From a virus: 27,631 bases of DNA. Numbering within the stretch: the first letter of the stretch is position 1; every line of letters begins with the position of its first letter. The stretch covers positions 1 to 27,631 of the IMG/VR virus record IMGVR_UViG_3300020222_000141. The stretch is one strand, 5' to 3'. A program made the translations under genes and the position numbers. The notes beneath the pieces were generated by a model. That model did no database searches and had not been told where the DNA came from. It worked only from the letters and a program-made list of their open reading frames with translations. Shown piece by piece: positions 20,225 to 27,631 of the stretch.

Positions 20225-21376
20225 TCAACTTAAAGTTACTTGTGGTCTTACGTATTGGTTTATCGCATTAAATTTAAAGTTAGATGGATTTATTAAGAAA
20301 TCATTTGTTTCTGTTATTATCATTATGTTAACACCTGCACTTTTATACTTTTCATATAATTGAACAACCATTTGTGTTTGAAATAATTCAGATGTAGAAT
20401 ATCTATTTAAAAATTTATCCAATACAGATTTTACATCATCAGCAAACGATATTAGTTCTTCGGTATCTTGTGAATCTTCTGTTCGTTCTATTGTAGTTTG
20501 ATGTTTACCGCTTTTTAGTGCGCCCTTTAAATCATCAAATGATATCTTAAAGAATACATCTTTATCAACATCATTGGCTTTAAATACAAACTTTTTGCCT
20601 GTCGTTTTTTCTGATGACAAACTCTTTTGAGTTTTTTCATAAATCATATATTCACGTAATTTATTTATGAAAGAATAAAAAGCATTTAATTTATTAATAG
20701 TTACAGATGCTTCTGAACCTGCCATTAGTAAATCATATGCATCACCCATTTCTTTTACTTTTTCGCCGTCCTTGTATTCTTTGGAAGTGAATATCTTTTT
20801 AAGACCAAATGTTACATATCTAAAAAGATTAATCGAATCTAAATTAATATTTGTTCCAAATCTGATTGTATCTTTTGCCTTTTTAATTTTTTTGATTTCG
20901 AACTTTCTATCTCCAATTTGAATATCACCTACATCACTAGTAATTTTCTTTGCATCAGGCAATAACAAATAAAAAGCAAATTCCCCTTGACCAATTTGTT
21001 TTTTTTCAAATTCTATCAATCTAGGATTCTGTTTCAAAAACTCAAATGAAGATTCTAATGTTTGTGGAGTCTTTTTGAATTCACGGACATAATTGACAAG
21101 CAATTCCAAATCCTGAGCAGATGGTTGGTTTTTAAAAAAAGAAATATATCTTTTTCTTGTATAATTTACAATTTCTTCTGTAGGAGATTCTCCTACATCA
21201 CCAGCTTCTTCAAACAGTTCATTTATCTTTTCTTTTTTAAAAAGATTTGTATAACCATTTTCAATTAAAAATGTCTCAAAATGATATAAATCATTTGAGT
21301 TTTTTATATTAAACTTGGAACCGCCATCTTTTCTGGTTATAAAGTATTCTTCTAATACGTCATCGATTGTTAACAT
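20225..21376 (-). CDS. Hypothetical protein with possible PD-(D/E)XK nuclease-like core (383 aa)
   Basis: I do not recognise the full protein. Around residues 128-160 it reads IGQGEFAFYLLLPDAKK, then DVGDIQIGDRKFEIKKI. A Glu on a helix, then G-D-I, then a strand ending F-E-I-K, is the order of the PD-(D/E)XK nuclease core (E...GD...ExK), with E155 and K157 as the pair. The rest is mainly helical and charged. Similar GxGE...GD...E-[IV]-K proteins occur in T4-like phages, where they are usually unannotated. The start is ATG 21376; a CTATATTTATA motif lies just upstream. It follows the polymerase gene and precedes the 221-aa gene by 1 bp. Nuclease activity is inference only. Confidence 0.5.
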   Translation of the reverse strand: MLTIDDVLEEYFITRKDGGSKFNIKNSNDLYHFETFLIENGYTNLFKKEKINELFEEAGDVGESPTEEIVNYTRKRYISFFKNQPSAQDLELLVNYVREFKKTPQTLESSFEFLKQNPRLIEFEKKQIGQGEFAFYLLLPDAKKITSDVGDIQIGDRKFEIKKIKKAKDTIRFGTNINLDSINLFRYVTFGLKKIFTSKEYKDGEKVKEMGDAYDLLMAGSEASVTINKLNAFYSFINKLREYMIYEKTQKSLSSEKTTGKKFVFKANDVDKDVFFKISFDDLKGALKSGKHQTTIERTEDSQDTEELISFADDVKSVLDKFLNRYSTSELFQTQMVVQLYEKYKSAGVNIMIITETNDFLINPSNFKFNAINQYVRPQVTLS

Positions 21377-21419
21377 ATAGTATAAATATAGAAATATTTA
21401 TTGAAATTTTGAATTTCTT

Positions 21420-22772
21420 CTATATGTTTATAAATGTCATATCATTATAGTTCTTACCAATATAACACTTTGTCGGAAATTTACCATTTTCCATCAAAGT
21501 TTTGATATGAAATAATGTTTGTTTTTTGTCATCCTTATGAACGTCAAACAGAATACTATCATAAGTATATAATACCGCTTTAGTCTTCTTGTCTTTTAGA
21601 TACTCATTTACGGATGCGAGAGAATGTATGCCAAATTCTGTTTCACTAGCTTGTAGAATATAATTAAACAACTTATTTGGATTGGGGTCAAATATATGTT
21701 TTTTAGTAATTTGTCTCTTAAACACAGGTGTTTCTACATAACCGTATTGATTAAAGAACTGCCATCTATGGTTTATGTATGCCTTCATTTTATTATAATA
21801 TGGGATTTCCAATAATTCATCTGGAATATTTCCATACATACACTGAAATGTTAAATTCTTTGATGTTTTAATCTCATCTTTTGACAGTTCCTCTTTACCA
21901 TAATAGTATCTGCCCAAATATTCATAGGCATTAGACGGTAAAGAATAGTTGATTAGCTTTGCTACAATATGCGGATGATATGCGCTGTAGTCTATCATAA
22001 ATAACATACCATCATCACCATATCTGCTGATAAAAGACGACCTACATCCATTTTCTTTATTTAATGCACTGTAGTTTACGTTACCAAATCTATTACTAGG
22101 TCTCCCCGTTGATGTATATAGATTATATTGTGTATATACATATCCATTTACTATCTTTGGATTTTTATCTCTAAAACATGACACGAATTGGTTTTCATCA
22201 ACTTTTAATCCATTTTCTTCAAGAACTTTTAAATTTTCAGTTATTGTTCCGTTTAATTCTTTAAAACTCTGGTCTAATCTAATATTTTTTACCCGTTTTA
22301 AAGATTCTACACACATTTGTTCAAACTTCTCCAAGTGCAAAGTCAATGGAATTATATTATTAATATCACTATAGTTATTATACTTTTGTTTATAGAAGTT
22401 ATGAGTCGTTGTATCACATTCACTATAATCTTCCACTTTACCATCCGATATAAAAAATATAATGTTTATATCATAAAGATTATTTATAGTCAAAAGTTGT
22501 GAAAACTTCTTTTTATCAAAAACCCACTTCTTTCCAGATATACTGTTCAAATCGTCCACTAATCGTTGTTTATTTACTTTATATAAACAATCGTTATGAT
22601 TTATAGATAGAATGTAGGTAGATTGTTTTTGTATGTTATATACACATAATAAACTGATTTTTGAGATGCATGGATGTAGACGATCATCAACTTGAATTAC
22701 GTCACAAATCAAGTCATGATTGTTGTTTTCATGTATAAATTGTTTATACTCAACTTCTGACTTAATAATCAT
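21420..22772 (-). CDS. Compact family A DNA polymerase-like protein (450 aa)
   Basis: The C-terminal half carries the family A polymerase core in order. STGRPSNRFGNVNYSALN (231-248) corresponds to the TGRLSS...NLQNIP region, and motif A is MIDYSAYHPHI with D261. Motif B is KNLTFQCMYG, matching Taq KTINFGVLYG with K305, F309 and Y313-G314. GYVETPVFKRQ matches Taq GYVETLFGRRR, and motif C is LYTYDSILFDV with D405 (the usual His-Asp-Glu is Tyr-Asp-Ser). Residues 1-160 are in the place of the 3'-5' exonuclease, but I find no DxE motif, so proofreading is probably absent. It is much shorter than Pol I or T7 polymerase. It may be an accessory or repair polymerase; T4-like phages normally replicate with a family B enzyme (gp43), not seen in this window. 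Confidence 0.8.
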   Translation of the reverse strand: MIIKSEVEYKQFIHENNNHDLICDVIQVDDRLHPCISKISLLCVYNIQKQSTYILSINHNDCLYKVNKQRLVDDLNSISGKKWVFDKKKFSQLLTINNLYDINIIFFISDGKVEDYSECDTTTHNFYKQKYNNYSDINNIIPLTLHLEKFEQMCVESLKRVKNIRLDQSFKELNGTITENLKVLEENGLKVDENQFVSCFRDKNPKIVNGYVYTQYNLYTSTGRPSNRFGNVNYSALNKENGCRSSFISRYGDDGMLFMIDYSAYHPHIVAKLINYSLPSNAYEYLGRYYYGKEELSKDEIKTSKNLTFQCMYGNIPDELLEIPYYNKMKAYINHRWQFFNQYGYVETPVFKRQITKKHIFDPNPNKLFNYILQASETEFGIHSLASVNEYLKDKKTKAVLYTYDSILFDVHKDDKKQTLFHIKTLMENGKFPTKCYIGKNYNDMTFINI

Positions 22773-22778
22773 TCTACC

Positions 22779-22807
22779 AAGATACTATATAAAAAAGAGA
22801 CTGTCAA
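22779..22807 (-). promoter_or_regulatory. Sigma70 promoter for the polymerase gene, possibly leaderless
   Basis: Minus strand: -35 TTGACA (22807-22802, perfect), 17-bp spacer, -10 TATCTT (22784-22779), inside the 36-bp intergenic gap. Six bases separate the -10 from ATG 22772, the same spacing as at uvsE. Confidence 0.55.
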
Positions 22808-22808
22808 T

Positions 22809-23189
22809 TTAACTTGATCTCCAAAATTCAAGGGGATCTCGTAACACGTTTTCTAAACCGGGTATATATTTTTTATATTTATTTATTTGTCGGAGATTAT
22901 ATTCATATACACCATTATAAATTTTTATTTTATTTTTAAATACATCATTTCTCTGTCCCGATATTCGCCATTCAACTGAAATTTTTGCATAAATATTTGG
23001 AGAAACATCCTTATAATTATCCTTGGAAATTTCATATATTACTTTGTCATTTATTTTTTTAACAAAATAACGATAGATAAACCCCGCCTCATAATCATTA
23101 GACTGTGGATAAGGTTTATTATAGACAGGGTATACTGTTTGTATCTCAGAATATCTTATATTTCTTTTATTGTCTGGATATTGTATCAT
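22809..23189 (-). CDS. Probable virion-associated protein (126 aa)
   Basis: The ATG overlaps the stop of the 889-aa structural gene (ATGA). The sequence (ending IQTVYPVYNKPYPQ at the start, then DYEAGFIYRYFVKKINDK and VIYEISKDNY) looks like a family of small proteins I associate with the tail region of T4-like phages, in which a YxxGxIxRYFxKK segment is conserved; this is recalled pattern, not a search result. Several Trp/Tyr residues (AKISVEWRISG) suggest a beta-rich fold. No enzymatic motif. It is the last gene of the structural run before the polymerase promoter. Confidence 0.5.
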   Translation of the reverse strand: MIQYPDNKRNIRYSEIQTVYPVYNKPYPQSNDYEAGFIYRYFVKKINDKVIYEISKDNYKDVSPNIYAKISVEWRISGQRNDVFKNKIKIYNGVYEYNLRQINKYKKYIPGLENVLRDPLEFWRSS

Positions 23190-25855
23190 TGTGGATTACC
23201 ATAAGTTAGTGAATTCGTGGTCGCAACAGGTGTAGTTTGTTGTAAATTATACGCCGGTCTAACAGATGCTTTAATTCTGGTTTCCCACCCATTTTCATCA
23301 AGGGTGTGATTAACATCCCTCACTTGAAATACTACAACATCATCTGTAAATGGAGGAGGTAAATTTCTTACTTTAAAAAATTGAAATACTTTTATTCCCG
23401 CAATTCCCATCAATGAAATTTCAAGTTCCACATTTCGTATAGGCGCACAATATACATTTGTATTTCCTTTTTTATCTTCGTCATTCAATAAATAAACCAA
23501 CGCTTCTTTATCAGGAATACATAAATCTGCAATATTGTATTCGCTAAAATTTGCAACTTTAACACTAATTGTACCTACACCACCGAAGCCACCGCCCACC
23601 GGTATCGCCTGGGTTCTTTCTTCTACGTTTCCAGAAGATGCTTTGTATACTTGAACTCTCATCAAGAAACCTGCATCAGGATTCTCCGGTTGAAAATTCA
23701 TGTATTTTTTAATGACGCTCAAAAAAGTCAACATTTGATCAGAATATGTACCTCTGCTATTATCTGTATTTTTTTTATCTTTTTCTTCATCTTTAATTCT
23801 ATCAACATAAACCCCTTCGTTTGAAAAATCTATTAAATTATTTGATGATAAAGATTTTTCTCCAAATGATCTATATAAAATCTGATTGGCCATACCATTT
23901 GTCAACGATGTTGTAAAGTTTATCTTTTTTACTATCGATTTGTTACTTCCGTAATCAAATGTAAAAATATCTCCCAAATTAAAGGCAGATGCTTTGTATT
24001 TAACATCAACAATTTGTAATCCTCCTTTTTTGTTAATATCTGGCTTCACTGCATCTACATTTACCAATTCAAGATTCCAAAAATCACAAACCGATTCATT
24101 GAGTTCGGACAAAACCTTGTCATACATATCTTTCATATTTATAACATCATCATCGACCACAAGAGAATCAATTATAAAATTTAAATTAATATATACATTT
24201 TTTAACAATCCTTTTTCATCAAATGCGGTATTCTCTCTCGTTTGTATTAAATTTCTACCATAATAATTTAAAACCACATCAAGATCATTTCTAAAAATTT
24301 GTTTTCCATAACCAATCAAAAGTTTTAATTGTATGTCGGCAGGATTAGTGTTTAAATTTTTTCTTTCTATTTTAATGTTGCTTAATGTTATTTTTTCATT
24401 TGTTACTGAAACAGACATAGACTCACCAACCGCTTGTCCTTTTTTATTTTGTGATTCTTCATTTTGACCAGTAAAAAAATCACGAAATACAGATCCCAAT
24501 TGTCCGCGCGTGGTATCAGATGCATCTGTTCCTGATTTATCATCTCCAATAAAAGTTGTGACTTCATCCTTATATGTGTTATATGAAATAGATCCGCTAC
24601 CATTAAATTTTGGAGATTTTGAATTTGGTATTAATACATCTTTGCTTGTAGATATTAAATTAGGGTGATATCCAACATTTGAATTTACTACATCCACTTC
24701 AAAAAAATCCTTTAAATATTCTTTTTCACTATTCTTATTTTTCAAAGAATTCATTATATCAACAAACAATTCCATTGTTATATAAGTGTCTAATAGAGAA
24801 TTATCTGATCCTTGTTGTTCTAACAATCCACTTGTTTTAGACCTATTTGGAAATTTATAAACATAATTTGGTAAATCGTTTAGTTGTTGCCCATACTTGG
24901 CTCTATAAGGACTTAATAACGCATGAAGTTTAATATTATCATTATCAAGATTACGTTCAGGATTTGATGTATCGCTTGGATCTGGAGGAACTGGAAATTC
25001 CCCATTGTCTGAGAATGATACCAACGTCTTTAAAGTTTGTTGAAATAAAGTTTTAAATGATAACGCAGGTGTTTCAGTTGCAGTTGCGTTATTGCCAGAT
25101 CCTAAATTAATCGATTTATCACCTCTAACATTAAATCCGGTATATAACATTTGACGAGATCTTATTTCAGTGTATCCTTTTATTATATTATCATCAAATC
25201 CGTATTCAAAATTAGTGACATCTCCAACCATGAAATCATAGTTTCCTTTTGATTTGGGAACTTTGGTGTCATAATGTTCAAAATGATTTTTTACTATACT
25301 CTTTAAATCTGTTATTTCTTTATAGTTAATTAACGAAGCTACATCAAAATTATTCCACCCCCATTCAACGAAAACAGTTACAAGAGGCGTTAAAAAATAA
25401 GGCGTTAATGCCTTCAGTTGGTCGATAGAGTGACAAATCCAGTTAATCTTTCCAGTGGCAAAGAAGTTTTTCTGAACATCCACTGTGAATGATACTATTC
25501 CAGGTTCAGGCACGTTTATTCTAAATTGTTGATTGCTTATAATTTTAGGCGATCCATCGTTTGAATACCCATATGTTTGTTCTTGATTTGATATTCCGTA
25601 TCTTTCCGAAAACGAATCTCCAGATTTTAATAATAATCCCCATTTGTTATTGGTATCTTTCCCCGCAGTTTTATTCATTCCATTAGAAAAAACTTTAATC
25701 CAATGTCTTCTAGGACCAGATGAATATTTCATGGCGCCATTTGAGTTTTCTGGAGACTGAATAATACCAGAAGATAAATATTTTATTCTGTTATTTAACT
25801 CATCAATGACCCATTTAGAGAATGGACCTGCTTCCCATGGACGATCTGCTGACAT
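23186..25855 (-). CDS. Large tail/baseplate structural protein (889 aa)
   Basis: This is the largest protein in the window. Its N-terminal part (MSADRPWEAGPFSKWVIDELNNRI) and the segment TPYFLTPLVTVFVEWGWNNFD have the aromatic, beta-rich character of phage baseplate or tail hub proteins; no signal peptide or membrane segment is present. Two regions are Ser/Gly/Asn-rich and likely loops. The C-terminal part contains FTDDVVVFQVRDVNHTLDE and ENGWETRIKASVRPAY, a pattern seen in phage tail proteins. The neighbours (a LysM/gp53-like protein upstream, a 126-aa small protein downstream) support a baseplate location. The exact counterpart in T4 is not clear. Confidence 0.6.
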   Translation of the reverse strand: MSADRPWEAGPFSKWVIDELNNRIKYLSSGIIQSPENSNGAMKYSSGPRRHWIKVFSNGMNKTAGKDTNNKWGLLLKSGDSFSERYGISNQEQTYGYSNDGSPKIISNQQFRINVPEPGIVSFTVDVQKNFFATGKINWICHSIDQLKALTPYFLTPLVTVFVEWGWNNFDVASLINYKEITDLKSIVKNHFEHYDTKVPKSKGNYDFMVGDVTNFEYGFDDNIIKGYTEIRSRQMLYTGFNVRGDKSINLGSGNNATATETPALSFKTLFQQTLKTLVSFSDNGEFPVPPDPSDTSNPERNLDNDNIKLHALLSPYRAKYGQQLNDLPNYVYKFPNRSKTSGLLEQQGSDNSLLDTYITMELFVDIMNSLKNKNSEKEYLKDFFEVDVVNSNVGYHPNLISTSKDVLIPNSKSPKFNGSGSISYNTYKDEVTTFIGDDKSGTDASDTTRGQLGSVFRDFFTGQNEESQNKKGQAVGESMSVSVTNEKITLSNIKIERKNLNTNPADIQLKLLIGYGKQIFRNDLDVVLNYYGRNLIQTRENTAFDEKGLLKNVYINLNFIIDSLVVDDDVINMKDMYDKVLSELNESVCDFWNLELVNVDAVKPDINKKGGLQIVDVKYKASAFNLGDIFTFDYGSNKSIVKKINFTTSLTNGMANQILYRSFGEKSLSSNNLIDFSNEGVYVDRIKDEEKDKKNTDNSRGTYSDQMLTFLSVIKKYMNFQPENPDAGFLMRVQVYKASSGNVEERTQAIPVGGGFGGVGTISVKVANFSEYNIADLCIPDKEALVYLLNDEDKKGNTNVYCAPIRNVELEISLMGIAGIKVFQFFKVRNLPPPFTDDVVVFQVRDVNHTLDENGWETRIKASVRPAYNLQQTTPVATTNSLTYGNPQ

Positions 25856-25861
25856 AATTTT

Positions 25862-26158
25862 TTATGAATTTGCTAATCTAAAGTTTAGTAATATTGAAGT
25901 TATGTTTGTTGGTATTCTAAGTTGTTTGGTTATATCCAAACTAAGTCTGCCTTTACCTAAATTATTGGCAACTGCAATAACCCACCATAAACTAGTATCT
26001 TTATAATACTTAAATGCCAAAGAGTCAAGATAATCATTTTCAGATACAGTTATATAAATATCAGATTCAGATATTGGTATTGATGGATATGTCAATGTTT
26101 TGTATACAGGTTTGCCATCCCATCTTTTTGATTTAGTTGTATAATCGTATCGATTCAT
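25862..26158 (-). CDS. LysM-like baseplate wedge protein (gp53/tail-X type, 98 aa)
   Basis: Residues 40-85 contain the signature of small LysM-like tail proteins: DYLDSLAFKYYKDTSLWWVIAVAN, then a Gly/Lys turn, and TKQLRIPTN near the end. This is the pattern seen in T4 gp53 and in phage tail protein X, which attach other baseplate proteins. The length (98 aa) suits the short form of the family; T4 gp53 is 196 aa, so assignment to gp53 is by motif only. Genes on both sides are structural. The ATG at 26158 lies 5 bp after the upstream stop. Confidence 0.7.
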   Translation of the reverse strand: MNRYDYTTKSKRWDGKPVYKTLTYPSIPISESDIYITVSENDYLDSLAFKYYKDTSLWWVIAVANNLGKGRLSLDITKQLRIPTNITSILLNFRLANS

Positions 26159-26163
26159 AATCT

Positions 26164-27631
26164 TTATACTAAATTTTGTAATTCGGCTCTGCGTTGTTCA
26201 AATCTATCCAACGCCCCACCTTCTCTTATAATTTGAGGAAATGTTTTATCAAATTCTCCGACACTAATTTTATTTTCGATATCTTGATTTTGTTTTTTAA
26301 TTAAAGATTGTTCTGTTAATTTTTTATTTTTTAATTCTTCTTCACTTTCAAACACAGATAATCGTCTTCCGAATAACGTTGAATTTGCATCATCAAAATT
26401 ATTTCTTCCGACTTTTGGTCTTTCTTTTTCCAAAATATTTAAATCAAGGGTTATATCTGCTTCCATTGGAAACTGAGCAACCCGAGCTTCTGATTTTAAT
26501 AATCCATTATAATATGCATATGATTCATTATAATTGACATCTGATTGTAACGTTTCCCACGTTGCATTGTCTGGTATCAATATGCTCATGTTGGTTATAA
26601 CAATTGGTTGTTGTTTATACATTTCGCCGATAGTTAATTTTACTAAAGGAGGAACAATAAATTCACCATTGTAATATTTAGCAGGCTTTGATAATCCCAA
26701 TAAATAGTTTATTCTAATCCACATCGGTAACAATTCTTTTACCGACATTGCGACTGCACTAAATGTAAAACCTAACGATCTTGTAAATCCTTTATAATTA
26801 TATATTTTGTCAGCATTTCCAACATATTGAAAATTATCCCAATCGCTCGTATATCTTTCGTTTATAGATTTAACGGTGGCTCTAAATGGTATGTATTTTT
26901 CATTTGCAATATCGTAAAACCAAAATCTAATCAAATCTCTATCTTTTACTACATCCAATTCATCTTTATTCAATACAGGAAGTTTATTTAAACTGTCTCC
27001 TCCTTTTGTGGACATATACTTTCCGGTAGAAGATTCTAACAATTGACGTTTTAGTTGATTACTCTTAAATCTGTTTATATACGTAGACTCATTAAAAGAT
27101 GTGTCCGTTAAAATGTTGTCAACGGATTTATTTTTTGTAGATTTTTGATTTTTTAATTTTTCCCAACTATTTGATCTCCCCAATAATTGTCTATTTAATA
27201 ATTGAACAGACAAGTTTTGGGGATTATCTAATTTTGTAGGATATACACCTGGACCGGAATTTGTTCCTTTTATATTATTGATATAATCACTATAATTTGC
27301 CAATATTTCAGATTGTTCTTTTGCTTCAAGAACTTGATATCCTCCGCCAGAGATACTTTTTCTTTTTATAGGATTTACGACAGGATTAACTACTACATTT
27401 TTATATTTTTCAAAAACTGTTATTTTATCAGTTTGGGGTTGTGCTACTAATCCGTCCAAATCATTTAAAACATATCTATATATTACGCTTCCTTTTATTG
27501 TTCCACCGGCCCATTTTTGTCTCAATCCATATTGTTCCGTATTATTTGTATCGACCCATACAAAACGTGGGATAGACGGAGCACTTCCGAGAAATGCGGA
27601 TAATAATTTACCAAATATTCCAGGTCTAGAA
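26164..27631 (-). CDS. Tail/baseplate protein, possibly tail-tube cap gp48-like, 5'-truncated
   Basis: The frame stays open from the TTG at 27525 to the window edge (from base 27630), adding residues such as SRPGIFGKLLSAFLG and FVWVDTNNTEQYG, so the start lies outside the window. Residues near the middle read TRSLGFTFSAVAMSVKEL, then LPMWIRINYLLGLSKPAKYYN, FIVPPLVKLTIGEMY, and VITNMSILIPDNATWETL. This order (packed beta segment, L-x-x-L-YP-like helix, PPxVxLTIGxxY, then a strand ending W) is seen in phage baseplate tail-tube cap proteins such as gp48, which close the tube in T4. Gene 48 identity is tentative. The C-terminal 80 residues are charged helix. Confidence 0.5.
   Translation of the reverse strand, partial: SRPGIFGKLLSAFLGSAPSIPRFVWVDTNNTEQYGLRQKWAGGTIKGSVIYRYVLNDLDGLVAQPQTDKITVFEKYKNVVVNPVVNPIKRKSISGGGYQVLEAKEQSEILANYSDYINNIKGTNSGPGVYPTKLDNPQNLSVQLLNRQLLGRSNSWEKLKNQKSTKNKSVDNILTDTSFNESTYINRFKSNQLKRQLLESSTGKYMSTKGGDSLNKLPVLNKDELDVVKDRDLIRFWFYDIANEKYIPFRATVKSINERYTSDWDNFQYVGNADKIYNYKGFTRSLGFTFSAVAMSVKELLPMWIRINYLLGLSKPAKYYNGEFIVPPLVKLTIGEMYKQQPIVITNMSILIPDNATWETLQSDVNYNESYAYYNGLLKSEARVAQFPMEADITLDLNILEKERPKVGRNNFDDANSTLFGRRLSVFESEEELKNKKLTEQSLIKKQNQDIENKISVGEFDKTFPQIIREGGALDRFEQRRAELQNLV

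Noticed and set aside
22460-22492. TTGACT, 17 bases, TATAAA on the minus strand inside the polymerase gene
   Set aside because: No gene starts downstream within reach. It shows that good promoter matches occur by chance in this AT-rich DNA, so I relied on position next to gene starts.
26000-26035. TTGACT, 17 bases, TATAAA inside the LysM/gp53-like gene
   Set aside because: Internal to a structural gene with no start after it at suitable distance; taken as chance background.

Overview
The window reads as part of the genome of a tailed bacteriophage of the T4-like superfamily (a myovirus), AT-rich, with an undetermined bacterial host. The evidence is a T4-type set of replication and nucleotide genes: a gp62-like clamp-loader subunit, a gp1-like dNMP kinase, class Ia ribonucleotide reductase (NrdA/NrdB), a gp41-like helicase, a T4 RNase H-like 5' nuclease, a UvsX/RecA recombinase and a gp32-like single-strand DNA-binding protein. 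These are followed by baseplate or tail genes. Genes are packed with ATGA overlaps, and I found no rRNA, tRNA, IS element or CRISPR.

Layout. Two small plus-strand genes at the left edge (1-518; the first is cut by the edge) converge on a minus-strand array that fills the rest of the window. Read in transcription order (right to left), the array contains: virion genes (27631-22809: a partial tail/baseplate protein, a LysM/gp53-like protein, an 889-aa structural protein and a 126-aa protein); a compact family A DNA polymerase (22772-21420) and three unknown genes; gp32, UvsX, RNase H and helicase (19062-14528); NrdA and NrdB (14413-11060); an accessory stretch with a coiled-coil membrane protein, a SemiSWEET-like protein, a Mom-like acyltransferase, a Lys-rich protein and an exported Val/Pro/Tyr-rich protein (11025-8604); a MoxR ATPase with a VWA/metallopeptidase-like partner (8518-5447); small unknown genes and a DUF4338 (DruA-like) protein (5358-3338); a UvsE-type UV endonuclease (3299-2385); and small proteins leading to the clamp-loader subunit and dNMP kinase (2277-498).

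How the genes work together. NrdAB and the dNMP kinase supply dNTPs. Helicase, RNase H, UvsX, gp32, the clamp-loader subunit and possibly the family A polymerase act in replication, recombination and repair. UvsE starts repair of UV lesions. The Mom-like protein may modify the phage DNA.

Regulation. Several minus-strand genes have good sigma70-type promoters (TTGAC-type -35, 16-17 bp spacer). They fall into two groups: promoters whose -10 ends only 6-9 bases before the ATG, implying leaderless or nearly leaderless mRNAs, and promoters followed by a hairpin near the predicted mRNA 5' end and then an A- or AU-rich leader. gp32 appears to be its own unit, with promoter, a possible pseudoknot operator and terminator. 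A near-perfect intrinsic-terminator hairpin lies inside the membrane-protein gene just upstream of the clamp-loader gene. All assignments come from reading sequence and motifs; no database search was run.
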